DNA from: Balanoglossus misakiensis
Taxonomy: Eukaryota > Hemichordata
Direction: 5' to 3'
DNA: 64,000 nucleotides
NCBI GenBank assembly: GCA_040954595.2
Contig: CM082585.2
Span: forward strand, 744,001 to 808,000
A program made the translations under genes and the position numbers. Below, in pieces: positions 56,217-64,000 of this stretch (its first letter is position 1; every line of letters starts with the position of its first letter). The notes below the pieces were generated by a model that saw only the letters and a list, made by a program, of their open reading frames with translations, was not told the DNA's origin and ran no database searches.

Positions 56217-59200
56217 TCATTTTTTGATGATTTTCACCCGTTTTTTTTCAAAAATCGACGAAATTTTGAGATTTTGCAGTCGAAAATTTGTCATTTTTTG
56301 ATGATTTTCCCCATGATTTTTTTCAAAAATTGACGAAATTTTGAAATTTTGCAGTCGAAAATTTGTCATTTTTTGATCATTTTCCCCATGATTTTTTTCA
56401 AAAATCGACGAAATTTTGAGATTTTGCAAAGTCGAAAATTTGTCATTTTTTGATGATTTTCACCCTTGATTTTCTTCAAAAATCGACGAAATTTTGAGAT
56501 TTTGCAAAGTCGAAAATTTATCATTTTTTGATGATTTTCACCCATGATTTTTTTCAAAAATCGATGAAATTTTGAGATTTTGCAGTAAAAAAATTGTCAT
56601 TTTTTGATGATTTTCACCCATGATTTTTTTCAAAATTGACGAAATTTTGAGATTTTGCAGTCGAAAATTTGTCATTTTTTGATCATTTTCCCCCATGATT
56701 TTTTTCAAAAATCGACGAAATTTTCAGATTTTGCAAAGTCGAAAATTTGTCATTTTTTGATTATTTTCACCCATGATTTTTTTCAAAAATCGACGAAATT
56801 TTGAGATTTTGCGAAGTCGAAAATTTGTCATTTTTTGATGATTTTCACCCATGATTTTTTTCAAAAATCGACGAAATGTTGAGATTTTGCAAAGTCAAAA
56901 AATTGTCATTTTTTGATGATTTTCACCCATGATTTTTTTCAAAAATCGACGAAATGTTGAGATTTTGCAAAGTCGAAAATTTTGTCATTTTTTGATGATT
57001 TTCAACCATGATTTTTTTTCAAAAATCGACGAAAATTTGAGATTTTGCAAAGATGAAAATTTGTCATTTTTGATGATTTTTACCCATAATTTTTTTTCAG
57101 AAATGGACGAAATTTTGAGATTTTGCAAAGTCGAAAATGTGTCATTTTTTGATGATTTTCACCCGTTTTTTTTTCAAAATTTGTCATTTTTTCATGATTT
57201 TCACCCATGATTTTTTTCAAAAATCTAAGAAATTTTGAGATTTTGCAAAGTCGAAAATTTGTCATTTTTTGATGATTTTCCCCCATGATTTTTTTCAAAA
57301 ATCGACGAAATTTTGAGATTTTGCAAAGTCGAAAATTTGTCATTTTTTGATGATTTTCACCCATGATTTTCTTCAAAAATCGACGAAATTTTGAGATTTT
57401 GCAAAGTCGAAAATTTGTCATTTTTTGATTATTTTCACCCATGATTTTTTTTAAAAAATCAACAAAATTTTGAGATTTTGCGAAGTCGAAAATTTGTCAT
57501 TTTTTGATGATTTTCACCGATGATTTTTTTCAACAATCGAAAAAATTTTGAGATTTTGCAAAGTCGGAAATTTGTCATTTTTTGATGATTTTCACCCATG
57601 ATTTTCTTCAAAAATCGACGAAATTTTGAGATTTTGCAAAGTCGAAAATTTGTCATTTTTTGATGATTTTCACCCTTGATTTTCTTCAAAAATCGACGAA
57701 ATTTTGAGATTTTGCAAAGTCGAAAATTTATCATTTTTTGATGATTTTCACCCATGATTTTTTTCAAAAATCGACGAAATGTTGAGATTTTGCAAAGTCG
57801 AAAATTTTGTCATTTTTTGATGATTTTCAACCATGATTTTTTTTCAAAAATCGACGAAAATTTGAGATTTTGCAAAGATGAAAATTTGTCATTTTTGTTG
57901 ATTTTTACCCATAATTTTTTTTCAGAAATGGACGAAATTTTGAGATTTTGCAAAGTCGAAAATGTGTCATTTTTTGATGATTTTCACCCGTTTTTTTTTC
58001 AAAATTTGTCATTTTTTCATGATTTTCACCCATGATTTTTTTCAAAAATCTAAGAAATTTTGAGATTTTGCAAAGTCGAAAATTTGTCATTTTTTGATGA
58101 TTTTCCCCCATGATTTTTTTCAAAAATCGACGAAATTTTGAGATTTTGCAAAGTCGAAAATTTGTCATTTTTTGATGATTTTCACCCATGATTTTCTTCA
58201 AAAATCGACGAAATTTTGAGATTTTGCAAAGTCGAAAATTTGTCATTTGATTATTTTCACCCATGATTTTTTTTAAAAAATCAACAAAATTTTGAGATTT
58301 TGCGAAGTCGAAAATTTGTCATTTTTTGATGATTTTCACCGATGATTTTTTTCAACAATCGAAAAAATTTTGAGATTTTGCAAAGTCGGAAATTTGTCAT
58401 TTTTTGATGATTTTCACCCATGATTTTCTTCAAAAATCGACGAAATTTTGAGATTTTGCAAAGTCGAAAATTTGTCATTTTTTTGATGATTTTCCCCCAT
58501 GATTTTTTTCAAAAATCGACGAAATTTTGAGATTTTGCAAAGTCGAAAATTTGTCATTTTTTGATGATTTTCACCCATGATTTTTTTCAAAATTGACGAA
58601 ATTTTGAGATTTTGCAAAGTCGAAAATTTCTCATTTTTTGGTGCATTTTCACCCATGATTTTTTTTCAAAAATCGACGAAATTGTGAGATTTTGCAAAGT
58701 CGAAAATTTGTCATTTTTTGATGATTTTCACCCATGATTTTTATTCAAAATTGACGAAATTTTGAGATTTTGCAAAGTCGAAAATTTGTCATTTTTTCAT
58801 GATTTTCCCCCATGATTTTTTTCAAAAATCGACGAAATTTTGAGATTTTGCAAAGTCGACGAAAATGTGTCATTTTTTGATGATTTTCACCCATTTTTTT
58901 TCAAAAATCGACGAAATTTTGAGATTTTGCAAAATCGAAAATTTGTCATTTTTTGATGATTTTCCCCCATGATTGTTTTTTAAAAATGGACGAAAGTTTG
59001 AGATTTTGCAAAGACGAAAATTTGTCATTTTTGATGATTTTTACCCGTTTTTTTTTTAAATTTGTCATTTTTTGATGATTTTCACCCATGTTTTTTTTTA
59101 AAAAATCGACGAACCTATGATTTTTTTCAAAATCGACGAAATTTTGTGATTTTACAAAGTCGAAAATTTTGTCATTTTTTGATGATTTTCAACCATGATT

Positions 59201-62200
59201 TTTTTTCAAAAATCGACGAAAATTTGAGATTTTGCAAAGACGAAAATTTGTCATTTTTGATGATTTTTACCCATGATTTTTTTTTCAAAAATGGACGAAA
59301 TTTTTAGATTTTGCAAAGACGAAAATTTGTCATTTTTTGATGATTTTCACCCATGATTTTTTTTCAAAAATCGACGAAATTTTGAGATTTTGCAAAGATG
59401 AAAATTTGTCATTTTTGATGATTTTTACCCATAATTTTTTTTCAGAAATGGACGAAATTTTGAGATTTTGCAAAGACGAAAATTTGTCATTTTTTGATGA
59501 TTTTCACCCATGATTTTTTTTCAAAAATCGACGAAAATTTGAGATTTTGCAAAGATGAAAATTTGTCATTTTTGATGATTTTTACCCATAATTTTTTTTC
59601 AGAAATGGACGAAATTTTGAGATTTTGCAAAGACGAAAATTTGTCATTTTTTGATGATTTTCACCCATGATTTTTTTTCAAAAATGGACGAAATTTTGAG
59701 ATTTTGCAAAGACGAAAATTTGTCATTTTTTGATGATTTTCACCCATGATTTTTTCAAAATTGACGAAATTTTGAGATTTTGCAAAGTCAAAAATTTGTA
59801 ATTTTTTGATGATTTTCAACAATTTTTTTAAAAAATCGACGAAAATTTGAGATTTTTCAGTCAAAAATTTGTCATTTTTTGATGATTTTCCCCCATGATT
59901 TTTTTCAAAAATCGACGAAATTTTGAGATTTTGCAAAGTTGAAAATTTTTCAAAAATCGACGAAATTTATAGATTTTGCAAAGAGGAAAATTTGTCATTT
60001 TTTGATGATTTTCACCCATGATTTTTTTCAAAATTGACGAAATTTTGAGTTTTTGCAGTCGAAAATTTGTCATTTTTTGATGATTTTCACCCGTTTTTTT
60101 TTTCAAAAATCGACGAAATTTTGAGATTTTGCAGTCGAAAATTTGTCATTTTTTGATGATTTTCCCCATGATTTTTTTCAAAAATTGACGAAATTTTGAA
60201 ATTTTGCAGTCGAAAATTTGTCATTTTTTGATCATTTTCCCCATGATTTTTTTCAAAAATCGACGAAATTTTGAGATTTTGCAAAGTCGAAAATTTGTCA
60301 TTTTTTGATGATTTTCACCCTTGATTTTCTTCAAAAATCGACGAAATTTTGAGATTTTGCAAAGTCGAAAATTTATCATTTTTTGATGATTTTCACCCAT
60401 GATTTTTTTCAAAAATCGATGAAATTTTGAGATTTTGCAGTAAAAAAATTGTCATTTTTTGATGATTTTCACCCATGATTTTTTTCAAAATTGACGAAAT
60501 TTTGAGATTTTGCAGTGGAAAATTTGTCATTTTTTGATCATTTTCCCCCATGATTTTTTTCAAAAATCGACGAAATTTTCAGATTTTGCAAAGTCGAAAA
60601 TTTGTCATTTTTTGATTATTTTCACCCATGATTTTTTTCAAAAATCGACGAAATTATGAGATTTTGCGAAGTCGAAAATTTGTCATTTTTTGATGATTTT
60701 CACCCATGATTTTTTTCAAAAATCGACGAAATGTTGAGATTTTGCAAAGTCAAAAAATTGTCATTTTTTGATGATTTTCACCCATGATTTTTTTCAAAAA
60801 TCGACGAAATGTTGAGATTTTGCAAAGTCGAAAATTTTGTCATTTTTTGATGATTTTCAACCATGATTTTTTTTCAAAAATCGACGAAAATTTGAGATTT
60901 TGCAAAGATGAAAATTTGTCATTTTTGATGATTTTTACCCATAATTTTTTTTCAGAAATGGACGAAATTTTGAGATTTTGCAAAGTCGAAAATGTGTCAT
61001 TTTTTGATGATTTTCACCCGTTTTTTTTTCAAAATTTGTCATTTTTTCATGATTTTCACCCATGATTTTTTTCAAAAATCTAAGAAATTTTGAGATTTTG
61101 CAAAGTCGAAAATTTGTCATTTTTTGATGATTTTCCCCCATGATTTTTTTCAAAAATCGACGAAATTTTGAGATTTTGCAAAGTCGAAAATTTGTCATTT
61201 TTTGATGATTTTCACCCATGATTTTCTTCAAAAATCGACGAAATTTTGAGATTTTGCAAAGTCGAAAATTTGTCATTTTTTGATTATTTTCACCCATGAT
61301 TTTTTTCAAAAATCGACGAAATTTTGAGATTTTGCGAAGTCGAAAATTTGTCATTTTTTGATGATTTTCACCCATGATTTTTTTCAAAAATCGACGAAAT
61401 GTTGAGATTTTGCGAAGTCGAAAATTTGTCATTTTTTGATGATTTTCACCCATGATTTTTTTCAAAAATCGACGAAATGTTGAGATTTTGCAAAGTCGAA
61501 AAATTGTCATTTTTTGATGATTTTCACCCATGATTTTTTTCAAAAATCGACGTAATGTTGAGATTTTGCAAAGTCGAAAATTTTGTCATTTTTTGATGAT
61601 TTTCAACCATGATTTTTTTTCAAAAATCGACGAAAATTTGAGATTTTGCAAAGATGAAAATTTGTCATTTTTGATGATTTTTACCCATAATTTTTTTTCA
61701 GAAATGGACGAAATTTTGAGATTTTGCAAAGTCGAAAATGTGTCATTTTTTGATGATTTTCACCCGTTTTTTTTTCAAAATTTGTCATTTTTTCATGATT
61801 TTCACCCATGATTTTTTTCAAAAATCGACGAAATTTTGAGATTTTGCAAAGTCGAAAATTTGTCATTTTTTGATGATTTTCACCCATGATTTTTTTCAAA
61901 AATCGACGTAATTTTGAGATTTTGCAAAGTCGAAAATGTGTCATTTTTTTATGATTTTCACCCATGTTTTTTTTTTAAAAATCGACGAACCTATGATTTT
62001 GTTCAAAATCGACGAAATTGTGTGATTTTGCAAAGTCGAAAATTTTGTCATTTTTTGATGATTTTCAACCATGATTTTTTTTCAAAAATCGACGAAATTT
62101 TGAGATTTTGCAAAGTCGAAAATTTTGTCATTTTTTGATGATTTTCAACCATGATTTTTTTTCAAAAATCGACGAAAATTTGAGATTTTGCAAAGTCGAA

Positions 62201-64000
62201 AATGTGTCATTTTTTGATGATTTTCACCCGTTTTTTTTCAAAATTTGTCATTTTTTTCATGATTTTCACCCATGATTTTTTTCAAAAATCGACGAAATTT
62301 TGAGATTTTGCAAAGTCGAAAATTTGTCATTTTTTGATGATTTTCACCCATGATTTTTTTCAAAAATCGACGAAATTTTGAGATTTTGCAAAGTCGAAAA
62401 TGTGTCATTTTTTGATGATTTTCACCCATGTTTTTTTTTTAAAAATCGACGAACCTATGATTTTTTTCAAAATCGACGAAATTTTGTGATTTTGCAAAAT
62501 CGAAAATTTTGTCATTTTTTGATGATTTTCAACCCTGATTTTTTTTCAAAAATCGACGAAATTTTGAGATTTTGCAAAATCGAAAATTTGTCATTTTTTG
62601 ATGATTTTCCCCCAGTGGTTTTTTTCAAAATCGACGAAATTTTGAGATTTTGCAAAGTCGAAAATTTGTCATTTTTTGATGATTTTCCCCCATGATTTTT
62701 TTTCAAAAATGGACGAAATTTTGAGATTTTGCAAAGACGAAAATTTGTCATTTTTTGATGATTTTCACCCATGATTTTTTTTCAAAAATCGACGAAATTT
62801 TGAGATTTTGCAAAGTCGAAAATGTGTCATTTTTTGATGATTTTCACCCGTTTTTTTTCAAAATTTGTCATTTTTTGATGATTTTCACCCATGATTTTTT
62901 TTCAAAAATCGACGAAATTTTGAGATTTTGCAAAGTCGAAAATTTGTCATTTTTTGATGATTTTCAACCCTGATTTTTTTTCAAAAATCGACGAAATTTT
63001 GAGATTTTGCAAAGTCGAAAATTTGTCATTTTTTGATGATTTTCACCCATGATTTTTTTCTAAAATCGACGAAATGTTGAGATTTTGCAAAGTCGAAAAT
63101 TTGTCATTTTTTGATGATTTTCACCCATGATTTTTTTCAAAAATCGACGAAATGTTGAGATTTTGCAAAGTCGAAAATTTTGTCATTTTTTGATGATTTT
63201 CAACCATGATTTTTTTTCAAAAATCGACGAAAATTTGAGATTTTGCAAAGATGAAAATTTGTCATTTTTGATGATTTTTACCCATAATTTTTTTTCAGAA
63301 ATGGACGAAATCTTGAGATTTTGCAAAGTCGAAAATGTGTCATTTTTTGATGATTTTCACCCGTTTTTTTTTCAAAATTTGTCATTTTTTCATGATTTTC
63401 ACCCATGATTTTTTTAAAAAATCGACGAAATTTTGAGATTTTGCAAAGTCGAAAATGTGTCATTTTTTGATGATTTTCACCCATGTTTTTTTTTTAAAAA
63501 TCGACGAACCTATGATTTTTTTCAAAATCGACGAAATTTTGTGATTTTGCAAAGTCGAAAATTTTGTCATTTTTTGATGATTTTCAACCATGATTTTTTT
63601 TCAAAAATCGATGAAATTTTGAGATTTTGCAGTAAAAAAATTGTCATTTTTTGATGATTTTCACCCATGATTTTTTTCAAAATTGACGAAATTTTGAGAT
63701 TTTGCAGTCGAAAATTTGTCATTTTTTGATCATTTTCCCCCATGATTTTTTTCAAAAATCGACGAAATGTTGAGATTTTGCAAAGTCGAAAAATTGTCAT
63801 TTTTTGATGATTTTCACCCATGATTTTTTTCAAAAATCGACGAAATGTTGAGATTTTGCAAAGTCGAAAATTTTGTCATTTTTTGATGATTTTCAACCAT
63901 GATTTTTTTTCAAAAATCGACGAAAATTTGAGATTTTGCAAAGATGAAAATTTGTCATTTTTGATGATTTTTACCCATAATTTTTTTTCAGAAATGGACG
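56217..64000. repeat. Satellite block duplicated at ~3855 bp, with 825/746-bp sub-blocks
   Basis: Markers at 56366 and 56929 recur at 60221 and 60784 (+3855). Inside these, 56929 to 57754 (+825) and 60784 to 61530 (+746) are shorter duplications. A further copy starts at 63127 and leaves the window. Confidence 0.75.

Larger units (their letters stand above)
31910..64000. repeat. 78-bp AT-rich satellite array, at least 32 kb
   Basis: Tandem monomers of 78 bp (for example CCC at 46441 and again at 46519), about 400 copies, running off the window. A monomer has CCCATGATTTTTTTC, then AAAATCGACGAAATTTTGAG, then ATTTTGCAAAGTCG, and a last part with TCATTTTTTGATGATTTTCA. Variants include GCAGTC for GCAAAGTC, GCATAATCG, T-run length changes, units with an inserted CGACGAACCCATGATTTTTT, and short ~40-bp units. 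There are no interruptions by genes or transposons. The role is unknown; pericentromeric, centromeric or subtelomeric satellites look like this. Confidence 0.97.

Noticed and set aside
31910-64000. Dozens of 60-200-codon open frames on both strands
   Set aside because: All are translations of the 78-bp satellite. They share one 26-residue repeat, lack a domain and end at T-run length changes, so they are not annotated as genes.
31910-64000. Satellite as a CRISPR array
   Set aside because: There are no unique spacers between constant repeats. The entire 78-bp unit is repeated and the genome is eukaryotic.
31910-64000. CENP-B box in the satellite
   Set aside because: TTTCGTCGATTTTTG on the minus strand shares only a few bases with the YTTCGTTGGAARCGGGA consensus.

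Overview
The window is eukaryotic and metazoan. It holds split genes with GT-AG introns, a C-type-lectin/CUB gene of the kind common in invertebrate deuterostomes and lophotrochozoans, and several retrotransposon and MITE families. No rRNA, tRNA, bacterial operon or CRISPR is visible. The mix (CTLD+CUB exons, Ngaro-type and chromodomain Ty3/Gypsy elements, many palindromic MITEs) suggests a marine invertebrate such as a mollusc, hemichordate or cephalochordate. The phylum cannot be fixed from this sequence alone.

Left and centre (about 1-26.6 kb) is one minus-strand host gene, read from high to low coordinates and opened up by insertions. Its recognisable exons are a short exon at 26548-26605, the CTLD start at 25774-25855, CTLD middle at 13372-13482, CTLD end at 12707-12922, CUB-1 first half at 3678-3813, CUB-1 second half at 2163-2364 and CUB-2 first half at 1718-1869. 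Most exon phases agree, so this is one locus. Three apparent lesions suggest that it is a pseudogene or a damaged allele: an in-frame TAA, a missing acceptor AG and a one-base-short donor. A Ty3/Gypsy element (17174-24493) sits in one intron and a Ngaro-type tyrosine-recombinase retrotransposon (5298-11588) in another, both on the gene's own strand. MITEs and foldback elements fill much of the remaining intron sequence.

The Ngaro-type element has complete split direct repeats (A1 / B1-A2 / B2), a zinc-knuckle gag in two exons, RT-RNase H (frameshifted) and a tyrosine recombinase. Its ORFs begin directly after splice-acceptor-like sequences. The Gypsy element has 522-bp LTRs with about four differences, a 4-5 bp target duplication, a PBS and PPT, and one gag-pol frame ending in a chromodomain. 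That frame is broken by a single TAG.

Right part: a 5'-truncated LINE (about 28.69-31.03 kb, two in-frame stops) lies between two diverged copies of a ~170-bp segment. Then come 2.3 copies of a ~250-bp repeat. The third copy is cut off at 31910, where a 78-bp AT-rich satellite starts and runs to the window end (32 kb, roughly 400 monomers). The satellite is organised in local higher-order blocks of about 0.75-3.9 kb. Because 78 is a multiple of 3, it produces many spurious open frames on both strands.
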